Below are positions 16,202 to 22,896 of a DNA stretch of 26,999 nt, one piece after another. How positions within the stretch are numbered: the first letter of the stretch is position 1; the number at the start of each line of letters is the position of its first letter. The notes beneath the pieces were generated by a model that had not been told where the DNA came from, searched no databases, and worked only from the letters and a program-made list of their open reading frames with translations. The position numbers and the translations under genes are program-made. The stretch covers positions 1-26,999 of the forward strand of contig CAZTOB010000009.1 of assembly GCA_964615425.1 (NCBI GenBank), written 5' to 3'. This stretch comes from CAYLVJ01 sp964615425 (GTDB lineage Bacteria; Patescibacteriota; Minisyncoccia; Minisyncoccales; CAYTKG01).

Positions 16202-17030
16202 AATTATAAAAACTGGCACCGCTAACCTTATTAAAAAACGGAAGTTTGCAAGAAATGAGGATTTGAGTCTGTTAAAAAAAACCGAAAAGATACTAAAAGA
16301 CAAAAGACCGTACATCGTAACCGAGCCCAAGCATAAGGAGGTTGTTGCACTATGGTCGGGAGGGCTTGATTCTACCATAAACCTTCACGTTTTAATGGAG
16401 GTTTTTAGAGCAAAAGTTTATCCTGTGTTTATTGACAGAGGGCAAACAAACTATCAGCATGAAAAAAAATCTGTTGATTACTTTTCAGATTATTTTTCAG
16501 AAAAATATCCTAATCTTTTTCACCCCCCAGAAGAAATTAGTTTAGATATACCAGCGAAAGTGTACAAGGACAGGCTGAGAAAAACTAAAAATCTTGATGA
16601 CAATTCAGGGCTTAGGAAGAGAATACTTTACCCTGCGCGTAATCCGGTAATTGTTTTGGCTGCTGTAGAATATGCTTACTCTCTGCAAGTTGAGGAAAAA
16701 TTTCCCAAAACCGTTTCAGTTGCCTTTATGCGCGAGGATCCTGCCCTACACTCAACGCTTACCTCTCTTAGGGTGTTAAATCTCTATGTTTGCCATATTT
16801 TAGATGACTTTAATTGGCAATTAATTTCTATTCCCCTTGAAAAAGAATTTGGTAATTATTATGGGACCAGGCAGTATGTCAAATGGGCCAGTAAATACAA
16901 CTTGGAGGTAGAAAAAACTAGAAGTTGTTATAAGGACAGTGATCAACATTGTGGTGTTTGTGGTGCTTGTAAAAGAAGAAGGAAAGCACTATCAATTATT
17001 GATGATAAAACCCAATATCAAAATAATTAA
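16191..17030 (+). CDS. QueC-like PP-loop ATPase (7-cyano-7-deazaguanine synthase family)
   Basis: This 279-residue protein carries the PP-loop ATP pyrophosphatase signature SGGLDST (56-62) and a C-terminal zinc site of QueC type: C246, C254, C257 and C260 in CYKDSDQHCGVCGACKRR. QueC turns 7-carboxy-7-deazaguanine into preQ0 with ATP and ammonia. At 279 residues it is longer than E. coli QueC (231), with about 50 extra basic residues before the PP-loop. No folE, queD, queE, queF or tgt gene lies in the window, so a standard queuosine pathway is not supported locally. QueC relatives also serve in defence systems (Cap9 of type IV CBASS, QatC of Qat), where they act on protein or nucleotide targets. 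The 11-base overlap with the TS-like gene and the 19-base gap to the CYTH gene indicate one operon. Confidence 0.85.
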   Translation: MDTKIIKTGTANLIKKRKFARNEDLSLLKKTEKILKDKRPYIVTEPKHKEVVALWSGGLDSTINLHVLMEVFRAKVYPVFIDRGQTNYQHEKKSVDYFSDYFSEKYPNLFHPPEEISLDIPAKVYKDRLRKTKNLDDNSGLRKRILYPARNPVIVLAAVEYAYSLQVEEKFPKTVSVAFMREDPALHSTLTSLRVLNLYVCHILDDFNWQLISIPLEKEFGNYYGTRQYVKWASKYNLEVEKTRSCYKDSDQHCGVCGACKRRRKALSIIDDKTQYQNN

Positions 17031-17049
17031 TCTTTAAAACGAACAATTT

Positions 17050-17637
17050 ATGAAGGAAAAAGAGGTCAAAATTAGAATAGAGGACAGGAAAAAAATAATT
17101 CAAAAGCTAAACTCTTTAGGTTATAACGAAAAAGAAAGATTATTTCAAAGAACCTATCGGTGTTGGAAACCGGACAGACTATTCTCAAGAGCTGGCATAT
17201 TTCCTAGAACACGAATGGAAAAAAAAGACAAGGATAGCGAAAAACACACCTTTACGGTTAAGAGTCGTTTTAAAGATCCGGAAAGAGGACTTTTTGAAAG
17301 AGAAGAGTGCGAATTAGAAATTGAAAATGCAAAGAAAATGGCAGAAGCGTTGAGTATTTTGGGGATGAGTGATCAAAGAATTCTTGAAAAAGAAAGAACT
17401 GTTTTTAAAAAGAAAGGACAAAAGGTGAGCGAGGTTCTTTTGGATAGATTTTGCTTTGGTACTTATCTTGAAATTGAAGGAGAGCCTTGTGATATAGACG
17501 ATCTTTTAGAGAAGTTAGAAATAGATGATAAGCGAAGGTGGGGCATGGCTTACTGGGATGTTTATTGGCACTATTGTAAAAACCAAGGAATTGAAGAGAA
17601 GAAAGATTTGATTCTAGAAGAAGATTCGAAGGATTAA
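17050..17637 (+). CDS. CYTH domain protein (class IV adenylate cyclase / triphosphatase-like)
   Basis: The 195-residue product has the CYTH hallmark at its N terminus (E3-K-E5-V-K7, the ExExK motif) and then alternating acidic and basic strands that would line a triphosphate tunnel (TRMEKKD, TFTVKSR, FEREECELEIE). It ends with LDRFCFGTYLEIEGE, typical of CyaB-like members. The family binds triphosphate groups with metal and includes CyaB adenylate cyclase, thiamine triphosphatase and inorganic triphosphatases; specificity cannot be read by eye. It follows the QueC-like gene by 19 bases and is probably the last gene of that operon. An RNA/DNA triphosphate or a modified nucleotide triphosphate would be a fitting substrate, as inference. 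It ends in a charged tail rich in E, D and K. Confidence 0.8.
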   Translation: MKEKEVKIRIEDRKKIIQKLNSLGYNEKERLFQRTYRCWKPDRLFSRAGIFPRTRMEKKDKDSEKHTFTVKSRFKDPERGLFEREECELEIENAKKMAEALSILGMSDQRILEKERTVFKKKGQKVSEVLLDRFCFGTYLEIEGEPCDIDDLLEKLEIDDKRRWGMAYWDVYWHYCKNQGIEEKKDLILEEDSKD

Positions 17638-17817
17638 AAAGTATGTAATTTTCTTTGGTGTTTATCTCTTTGTGTCAACATTGTTAATACAGCCGTGGCC
17701 CGTAAAAAAGTCATATGCCAGGGGGAGCACTTAATCTGTTCTTTGAGTGGATCTTTGTCTTCTATAACTCTCTTGTGTTAGTGACAAAGCTTGAATTAAT
17801 TTTAATAAAATTAGAAA

Positions 17818-18342
17818 ATGATAAATATGAAACTAATAAAAGAAATTACGGGAAAGGAGGCTGGAGCAAGTTTTAGTATTGAGCGATTTGAAAAGCCCTA
17901 TCGACTTAGAAAGGCAGTCCGTGCAGTTTTATTTAACGATGAAGAACAAGTTGCTTTTCAATATGTTTCTAAGTTTAATTATCACAAACTACCGGGAGGA
18001 GGTATAAACGAGAAGGAGGATTTAGAAAAGGATTTAAAGAGGGAAATAAAAGAAGAAGTAGGTTGTAGGTCGAAGATAGGAAAAGAGATAGGAGCAATTA
18101 TTGAGTATCGGAACGAAATAGATCTTATTCAAATCTCTTATTGTTACTTTGCTAAATCAGTGGGAAAGGTTGGCAAGACCTCATATGAAAAAAGAGAAAT
18201 AGATGCAGGTCATAAGCCTCTTTGGGCATCAATTAATAAGGCCATTGATTTATTAAAGAAAGATGAGACCGAAGATTATGTGGGCAAATTTGTTATTGCT
18301 CGTGACTTAGCATTTTTAGAGACTGCTCTAGAGATAAATTAA
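17818..18342 (+). CDS. Nudix hydrolase
   Basis: The 174-residue protein contains a complete Nudix box at 61-83 (G61, E67, R75-E76, E79-E80, G82), exactly in the GX5EX7REUXEEXGU spacing. That box binds the metal that cleaves nucleoside diphosphate linkages. The flanking beta strands (AVRAVLFNDEEQVAFQYV, LPGGG) are also typical. Substrates in the family range from oxidised dNTPs to sugar nucleotides and cap structures; none can be assigned. The start is ATG 17818 or the in-frame ATG 17827. It is separated from the CYTH gene by 180 bases, so co-transcription is uncertain. The setting, after kinase, TS-like, QueC-like and CYTH genes, suggests clean-up or turnover of a nucleotide intermediate. Confidence 0.88.
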   Translation: MINMKLIKEITGKEAGASFSIERFEKPYRLRKAVRAVLFNDEEQVAFQYVSKFNYHKLPGGGINEKEDLEKDLKREIKEEVGCRSKIGKEIGAIIEYRNEIDLIQISYCYFAKSVGKVGKTSYEKREIDAGHKPLWASINKAIDLLKKDETEDYVGKFVIARDLAFLETALEIN

Positions 18343-18501
18343 ACAACAGTGATTAGGTTGCTAAGGTTCGAATATTATACACAAGAGAGAGTGACGCGAG
18401 ACATGTTTTAAGTGATTTATGCGCATCAAAAATTATGAAGTTTATCCTGGCTCATCGAAGTAAATGGATTTTTATTTATGTTTTCCATCACTGTTTTACC
18501 C

Positions 18502-18529
18502 TTGACTAAATAATTTCAAGACATATAAT
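18502..18529 (+). promoter_or_regulatory. Promoter of the AbiE toxin-antitoxin operon
   Basis: TTGACT (18502-18507), a 16-base spacer and a perfect TATAAT (18524-18529). The transcript should start near 18536, giving a leader of about 20 bases before ATG 18557. Confidence 0.85.
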
Positions 18530-18548
18530 GTACAAAATAGTACATTAT
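18525..18548. promoter_or_regulatory. Operator: 9-base inverted repeat over the AbiE -10 box and start site
   Basis: ATAATGTAC (18525-18533) and GTACATTAT (18540-18548) are perfect complements separated by 6 bases. The left arm covers the -10 box and the right arm lies past the start site. AbiEi antitoxins are known to repress their own promoter by binding inverted repeats, so this is the expected site for the product of the next gene. Confidence 0.8.
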
Positions 18549-18556
18549 TTGTTTTT

Positions 18557-19087
18557 ATGGACAACAAAACATTATTGTTAAAACAGGAAAGAAAGATCTT
18601 TTCAATAGATGACTTGGCTTTGATTTGGAAGATCGAGAACAGAAATACATTGCGGGTAACTATAAGCCGTTATGTTAAAGAGGGCACTCTTATTCCTATT
18701 AAAAGAGGGCTATACAGCACAGCGCCCCTTGATGAGCTTGATCCGTTTTCAATCGGAACTTCATACATTAAGGGTTTTTGCTATATCAGCCTTCAGACGG
18801 TTTTGTCTCTTCATGGTCTTATAAACCAAAACCCCCAAGCAGTAACTTTAATTGGCGGGCGCTCCCAGGAGTTTGAAGTAAATGGAGAAAGATACATTTG
18901 TCGGAAGATGAAACCAGCCTACCTTTATAATTTAGAAGGAATTGATCTTAAAAAAGATTACGCAGTTGCATCAGCTGAGAGGGCGGTGGCTGACATGCTT
19001 TACTTCAATACTAAGTTTCATTTTGATGCAGAAGAGCGTATAGACTGGAAAAGGGTTAAAAAGATAAAAGAAAAAGTATTTTTATGA
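18557..19087 (+). CDS. abiEi: AbiEi-like antitoxin and autorepressor
   Basis: The 176-residue protein has the AbiEi layout. An N-terminal winged helix-turn-helix (about 12-65, FSIDDLALIWKIENRNTLRVTISRYV then GTLIPIKRGLYS) is followed by the C-terminal antitoxin domain, including the conserved GFCYISLQTVLSLHGL segment. It should bind the inverted repeat over its own promoter and block the effect of the toxin encoded next. AbiE is a type IV toxin-antitoxin system in which antitoxin and toxin need not bind each other; it was found first as a phage abortive infection system. The stop overlaps the toxin start by 4 bases (ATGA), the usual arrangement. The leader is short and has no ribosome binding site. 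Confidence 0.87.
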   Translation: MDNKTLLLKQERKIFSIDDLALIWKIENRNTLRVTISRYVKEGTLIPIKRGLYSTAPLDELDPFSIGTSYIKGFCYISLQTVLSLHGLINQNPQAVTLIGGRSQEFEVNGERYICRKMKPAYLYNLEGIDLKKDYAVASAERAVADMLYFNTKFHFDAEERIDWKRVKKIKEKVFL

Positions 19088-19812
19088 AGGTGCCGAGAAA
19101 AAAGGATATCCCGCATAAACTGGCAATGTACAGGCTGCTTGATAAACTGCTTTGTAACTCTTTTGTGGTAAACAGGATTTACTTCAAAGGGGGCACCTGT
19201 GCCTCAATGCTGGGCTGGCTTGACCGGTTTAGTGTTGGTTTAGATTTTGATCTTATTGATAAAAAAGAAAAAAACAAAATCCGCAAAGAGATTTATAAAA
19301 TAATCAAGGATTTAGATTTCGAGATCAAGGACGAATCAAAAAAACACCCGCAATTTTTTCTTAAATACAGAGATGTTGTTAACGAAAGAAACACTCTTAA
19401 ACTGGAGATCACGGATATAGTATCGAAGGAGAATCAATACAAGAAGTTCTATCTGGCTGAGATTGACCGCTACTGCCAGGCTCAGACTATAGAGACTATG
19501 TTCGCTAACAAGCTTGTGGTTCTCAAAGCTAGGTGGGAGGAAGGTAAAAGTATTGCAGGTAGAGACCTGTATGATATTTATTATTTCTTTAATCAAGGGT
19601 TTGATATTAATAAAGAAGTTATTAAAGATCTACGAGGCAAGCCTTTAAAAGAGTATGCAGGGGAATTGTCTTCATTTATCCAAGAGAACATAAGCGAGGA
19701 TATGCTTATGAGAGACCTAAATACTTTAATGGACACAGATAGACTGAAAAAGATCTTGCCGAGGATAAAAAAAGAGGCACTGATTGGTTTAAACTCCTTA
19801 GTTGGTGGGTAA
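19084..19812 (+). CDS. abiEii: AbiEii-like nucleotidyltransferase toxin
   Basis: The 242-residue protein belongs to the nucleotidyltransferase toxins of the AbiEii/DUF1814 group. The catalytic core is visible: KGGT at 35-38, then D54-F-D56, which would bind metal, a third acidic site in KLEITDIV, and the C-terminal helix with K and RDLYDIYYF (about 160-170). Known members transfer nucleotides to RNA or otherwise act in a GTP-dependent way to stop growth. All key residues look intact, so the toxin is probably active. The usual SxDLDF motif is SVGLDF here, with a glycine in place of the acidic residue. Terminated by a hairpin at 19856. Confidence 0.88.
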   Translation: MKVPRKKDIPHKLAMYRLLDKLLCNSFVVNRIYFKGGTCASMLGWLDRFSVGLDFDLIDKKEKNKIRKEIYKIIKDLDFEIKDESKKHPQFFLKYRDVVNERNTLKLEITDIVSKENQYKKFYLAEIDRYCQAQTIETMFANKLVVLKARWEEGKSIAGRDLYDIYYFFNQGFDINKEVIKDLRGKPLKEYAGELSSFIQENISEDMLMRDLNTLMDTDRLKKILPRIKKEALIGLNSLVGG

Positions 19813-19855
19813 GTTTAAGACCCAATTGGGGATCCATTTTACATCTTTTTTTTGA

Positions 19856-19884
19856 AAACCTGCTTAAAATCGGGTTTTTGTTTT
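19856..19884 (+). terminator. Terminator of the AbiE operon
   Basis: AAACCTG (19856-19862) pairs with CGGGTTT (19871-19877) with one wobble and an 8-base loop, followed by TTGTTTTG. From GGGTTTTTGTTTTG on, it resembles the tRNA-Asn terminator at 14659. Confidence 0.6.
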
Positions 19885-19932
19885 GGGAACTATTTGGTAA
19901 AATTAAATATAAAAAATTAGCTATATAGAAAC

Positions 19933-20265
19933 ATGAAAAATTTTGTCAAATTATATAAAAAAAGTTTTTCTGAACAACCCAACAAAGACGATTTTTTAAA
20001 CGCTGCCAAAGACCTCTACAATATTTTATTGCTTGATTCCTTAGCTAAGGGAGAAGATTGGAGTACGGAGCCTAAGTTTATATGTCACCTTAAAGACTTT
20101 ATGCCGTTACCAGGTAAGCGTGATAAGAGCCTTACATACAGAGATTACCTCGAGAAGGCTTTTGAAAAAGAGACAGGCATAGCTTGGGATCATGAAAAAT
20201 ATGTACTAATACATGTTCCGACTCAAATTATAGGGTCTAGACATTTTGTAGTTTTTCAAAAGTAA
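19933..20265 (+). CDS. Hypothetical protein, 110 residues
   Basis: I do not recognise this family. The product is a soluble, charged protein without signal or membrane segment. It contains an internal segment rich in acidic, aromatic and basic residues (GEDWSTEPKFICHLKDF), a possible helical middle (LTYRDYLEKAFEKETGIAW) and a beta-like end (YVLIHVPTQIIGSRHFVVF). It follows the AbiE terminator by about 50 bases and starts at an ATG without a Shine-Dalgarno sequence. Composition is like that of its neighbours, and the unbroken frame with balanced content suggests a real gene. No function can be offered. Confidence 0.55.
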   Translation: MKNFVKLYKKSFSEQPNKDDFLNAAKDLYNILLLDSLAKGEDWSTEPKFICHLKDFMPLPGKRDKSLTYRDYLEKAFEKETGIAWDHEKYVLIHVPTQIIGSRHFVVFQK

Positions 20266-20296
20266 GATATATTTTATCCCAAACATTATTGCAAAC

Positions 20297-20356
20297 ATGC
20301 CCCCCTTGGAACAATTACTAAAAAGTAAACAGAGACTTTATCAGAATAATAATTAA
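20297..20356 (+). CDS. Possible 19-residue leader peptide upstream of the DUF362 gene
   Basis: A short frame (MPPLEQLLKSKQRLYQNNN) ends 3 bases before the ATG of the DUF362 gene. It is helical and charged and could be a leader that couples translation, but its length allows chance. No ribosome binding site is seen. Confidence 0.2.
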   Translation: MPPLEQLLKSKQRLYQNNN

Positions 20357-20359
20357 TCT

Positions 20360-21349
20360 ATGGAGAAGGCTTATCTTTTAAAAAGCTTTGAAAAAGTAAA
20401 AGAAGCAACTAAAGAAAGGTTAAAGGAAATATATCCCAAAGGATCTAAAGTATTAATTAAGATTCATTTTGGAGAACCGGGCAACAAGTTTGCTTTTACT
20501 CCGGAGGATGTAGAACCAGTAGTAAGTGCGATGAAAGAGCTGGATCTTGAGCCGGTTTTTATTGACACCCCGGTTGCTTACTCTTCTTCTAGGGGCACAG
20601 TAAAAAGCTATAAAGAAGTAGTTAAAGAAAGGGGCTACGATAAATTAGCTCATTTTGTGATTTCAAATAACGGAGTAAGTGTTAAAACTAAAGACTTTGA
20701 AGCCCAGGTTTGTAAAGAATTGATAGAAGCCGAGAATGTCTTGGTCTTAACCCACGTTAAGGGGCATGACTGTTCTGGTTTTGGAGGAGCAATTAAGAAT
20801 TTAGGGATGGGAGGATTGACAAGAGAAACCAAGAGCGTTGAACATGACCTTGGCAAGCCTAAATTTGTTGGAGACTGTGAGGGATGTGAAGTTTGTGCAG
20901 AACTTTGTCCGGCGGGAGCTATTGAGATGGTTGACGGCAAGGCAAAACTTAATAACAATCTTTGTTGGGGGTGCTCAATCTGTCAGGTTCAATGTTCTTA
21001 CAATGCTTTGGCTCCTAAAAAAGCTTTGTTTGACGATCTTTTGGCTCAAGGAGCTTCAGCTGTTATAAACAACCTACCTCAAAACACCTACTATATTAAT
21101 GTTATTAAAAACATCACCAAGTATTGTGACTGCGCAGTAAACCCAGGCGAAGTTATCGGTAAAGATATCGGGGTTCTTTTTTCAAATAACCCAGTGGCAA
21201 TTGACAAGGCAAGTATTGATCTGGTCCGAGAGAAAGAGGGAAGAGAAGTTTTTAAAGAAGAAAACCATAAAGACCCTATGCTTCAAGTTAATTTTACTTC
21301 TAGGTATACAGGCAAAACAGGGAATTATGAGTTGGAAGAGATTAAATAA
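20360..21349 (+). CDS. DUF362 domain iron-sulfur protein (ferredoxin-like)
   Basis: The 329-residue protein is a DUF362 family member with two 4Fe-4S ferredoxin motifs inserted in its middle. The first is C173-x2-C176-x2-C179-x3-C183-P and the second is C202-x2-C205-x2-C208-x3-C212. The N-terminal part has the DUF362 features KIHFGEPGN (about 34-42), FIDTPVAY, LTHVKGHDCSGFGGAIKNLGMG, and a late NNPVAIDKASIDL. Members occur in many anaerobes and are thought to be electron-transfer or metal-handling proteins; no reaction is established. The presence of two cubane clusters suits an anaerobic, fermentative cell. It is followed after one base by a tiny membrane peptide gene and then a methyltransferase, probably one operon. 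Confidence 0.9.
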   Translation: MEKAYLLKSFEKVKEATKERLKEIYPKGSKVLIKIHFGEPGNKFAFTPEDVEPVVSAMKELDLEPVFIDTPVAYSSSRGTVKSYKEVVKERGYDKLAHFVISNNGVSVKTKDFEAQVCKELIEAENVLVLTHVKGHDCSGFGGAIKNLGMGGLTRETKSVEHDLGKPKFVGDCEGCEVCAELCPAGAIEMVDGKAKLNNNLCWGCSICQVQCSYNALAPKKALFDDLLAQGASAVINNLPQNTYYINVIKNITKYCDCAVNPGEVIGKDIGVLFSNNPVAIDKASIDLVREKEGREVFKEENHKDPMLQVNFTSRYTGKTGNYELEEIK

Positions 21350-21350
21350 C

Positions 21351-21431
21351 ATGATGACAGAAAAGCTGAAAACCTCAACCTATTTTCTGCTCGCGTTTTT
21401 GTTTTACTTTCCTTTTGTTAGGATATATTAA
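21351..21431 (+). CDS. 26-residue single-pass membrane peptide
   Basis: A short frame begins one base after the DUF362 stop and ends in TAATG, sharing its last base with the methyltransferase start. The product is a basic start (MMTEKLKTS), one hydrophobic segment (YFLLAFLFYFPFV) and a short RIY tail, as in small membrane proteins. The exact fit between two genes is the main evidence; length alone would allow chance. No function is known. Confidence 0.45.
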   Translation: MMTEKLKTSTYFLLAFLFYFPFVRIY

Positions 21432-22416
21432 TGACTTTGGGCAAAGAAAGAAAATACTACTCCACCTTTATTACTGGGTTCGGTTCAGTGGTAGAAAAAG
21501 CATTGAAAGATCACTTGGAAGATGTAAAGATAAGGCTGTTAATAGACGGCTTGGTAGTTTATGAGACCCAGGCTTCGCCTGAAAGACTGGCGAGCCTTCG
21601 GTTTCTTAACAACACTTTTTTACTGTTAAAGCTGTTTAGGGAAGAATCGCTATCTGTAGAAGATATAATGAGTTTTTCTTTTGATCAAAAAAGGTTGAAA
21701 GAGAAACTAAACACTCCTTATCTTAAAAAATTTTCAACCTTCAGAGTTATAGCGGCAAAAGAAAATCAAATGGTGTCGGTTGGTAAAAAATCATACCGCA
21801 AAACTGAAGAGTTAATAGAGCAGGGGAGTCATCTTGTTACCGACAAAAGTAATCCTGACACAGAAGTCTGGTTTCTAAAAAGAAGAGAAGGGCAGGGTCT
21901 ATTTGGGATAAGGTTAACTATGCACCCGGACTATACTAAGTCACTCCCCAAAGGGCATTTAAGGCCTGAGCTTTCTAATATTTTGTGTCTTATCTCTGAG
22001 CCCAAAGAAGAGGATGTTTTCTTGGATCCTTTTGCGGGCTACGGAGCCATTCCCTTTGAAAGAGTGAAGATAGAAGACTTTAGAAGGATAATTGCTTGTG
22101 ATAAGGATTCTAAAATAGTAGATAAGATGAGGTTAAAAAAGATTTCTAACAAGAAAGATATTGTTGTAAGAAAATGTGACGCTCTTAAACTGACGAATTT
22201 AAAAGACAATTCAGTTGACAAGATTGTTACAGACCCACCCTGGGGTCACTTTTTTGGGAGAGAAAAGGATTTAAAAGACTTTTATTTTAAGATGTTAACT
22301 TCTTTTAACAGGGTTCTTAAAGAAAAGGGGATAGCGGTAGTGATAACTGGAGAGAAAAAAAACTTTGAAGAGGCGGTTAGTTTAGTTGACTCTTTTAAGG
22401 TTGAAGAAAAATATCA
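21431..22416 (+). CDS. THUMP-style RNA methyltransferase, 3' end lost in assembly gap
   Basis: At least 328 residues are readable before the run of N. The C-terminal half is a Rossmann methyltransferase: the SAM-binding motif is FLDPFAGYGAIP (D199, G203, G205), an acidic strand end follows (IIACDKD), and the catalytic motif IV is DPPWG (268-272), as in enzymes that methylate an exocyclic amine of guanosine or adenosine in RNA. The N-terminal 150 residues would be the RNA-binding part, related to THUMP domains but not clearly so. This fits the TrmN/Trm11/RlmL group; the target is tRNA or rRNA, undecided. The sequence right after the gap cannot be joined safely to this frame, so the C terminus is unknown. 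The start ATG overlaps the stop of the preceding small peptide gene (TAATG). Confidence 0.8.
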
Positions 22417-22516
22417 NNNNNNNNNNNNNNNNNNNNNNNNNNNNNNNNNNNNNNNNNNNNNNNNNNNNNNNNNNNNNNNNNNNNNNNNNNNNNNNNNNNN
22501 NNNNNNNNNNNNNNNN
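22417..22516. other. Assembly gap (100 N)
   Basis: Exactly 100 consecutive N, the standard placeholder for a scaffold gap of unknown size. The true distance and gene content here are not known. Confidence 0.97.
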
Positions 22517-22585
22517 AGTGGCACCAACCTTCGGGGTTCTTGAAAAAGATATTTCCCCATCGTGATTGGCAAAGAATGCGTGCAG

Positions 22586-22614
22586 AGCCCCGACATATCT
22601 GTCGGGGCTTTTAA
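22586..22614 (+). terminator. Strong intrinsic terminator
   Basis: AGCCCCGAC (22586-22594) and GTCGGGGCT (22601-22609) form a perfect 9-base-pair stem with a 6-base loop, followed by TTTT. It closes whatever transcript crosses the gap and insulates the next operon. Confidence 0.9.
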
Positions 22615-22616
22615 CT

Positions 22617-22644
22617 TTGACAAGTCTTAAAAATAGATTATAAT
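22617..22644 (+). promoter_or_regulatory. Consensus sigma-70 promoter of the AbrB-Mac operon
   Basis: Perfect TTGACA (22617-22622), a 16-base spacer and perfect TATAAT (22639-22644). The start near 22651 leaves only about 15 bases before ATG 22666 and no ribosome binding site. Confidence 0.9.
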
Positions 22645-22648
22645 TAAG

Positions 22649-22662
22649 TATGAAAATTCATA
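22649..22662. promoter_or_regulatory. Inverted repeat at the start site of the AbrB-Mac operon
   Basis: TATGAA (22649-22654) and TTCATA (22657-22662) flank two bases right at the predicted transcription start. It is a possible operator for the AbrB-like regulator encoded next. Confidence 0.4.
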
Positions 22663-22665
22663 TTT

Positions 22666-22896
22666 ATGGATAATTGTCACAACAAAGTAGAATCAATTGG
22701 AGCAAGCAAGGTGGGGGCGAGAGGTCAAGTTGTTGTTCCGGTTGAAATCAGAAGAAAGATGAAGTTGAAAGAAGGTAGTAAGTTAGTTTTCATGCTTCAT
22801 AAAAACGGAACTTTAATTGCTATGAAGAGCAGTCGTTTTAAGAAAGCAATTAGTGGAATTAGTAAAAATATCAAAAAAATCAAAGAACTATTATGA
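22666..22896 (+). CDS. AbrB/SpoVT-like swapped-hairpin transcription regulator
   Basis: The 76-residue product has one AbrB-type domain (about 12-54): KVGARGQVVVPVEIRRKMKL, then the second strand pair KEGSKLVFMLHKNGTLIAMK. Such domains form intertwined dimers that bind AT-rich DNA; many act as antitoxins or local repressors. The C-terminal 20 residues are basic and helical. It is first in an operon under a consensus promoter with an inverted repeat at the start site, and its stop overlaps the adaptor gene by 4 bases (ATGA). Here it most likely controls the transporter operon and itself. No toxin gene follows, so an antitoxin role is unlikely. Confidence 0.85.
   Translation: MDNCHNKVESIGASKVGARGQVVVPVEIRRKMKLKEGSKLVFMLHKNGTLIAMKSSRFKKAISGISKNIKKIKELL

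Noticed and set aside
18364..18380. GGTTCGAAT, identical to a tRNA T-loop segment, upstream of the AbiE operon
   Set aside because: No acceptor, anticodon or D arm can be built; nine bases may match by chance. An attachment-site remnant is possible but unsupported.
18435..18509. 24-codon frame before the AbiE promoter
   Set aside because: Overlaps the -35 element, has no start signal and has no small-protein features beyond chance.
22517..22614. T-box-like element (GTGGCACC followed by a terminator) after the gap
   Set aside because: Only a short core matches, the upstream part is lost in the gap, and the gene after the terminator has its own consensus promoter. A TCGGGG (22531-22536) that could pair with the terminator arm was noted but is too short to support a riboswitch.
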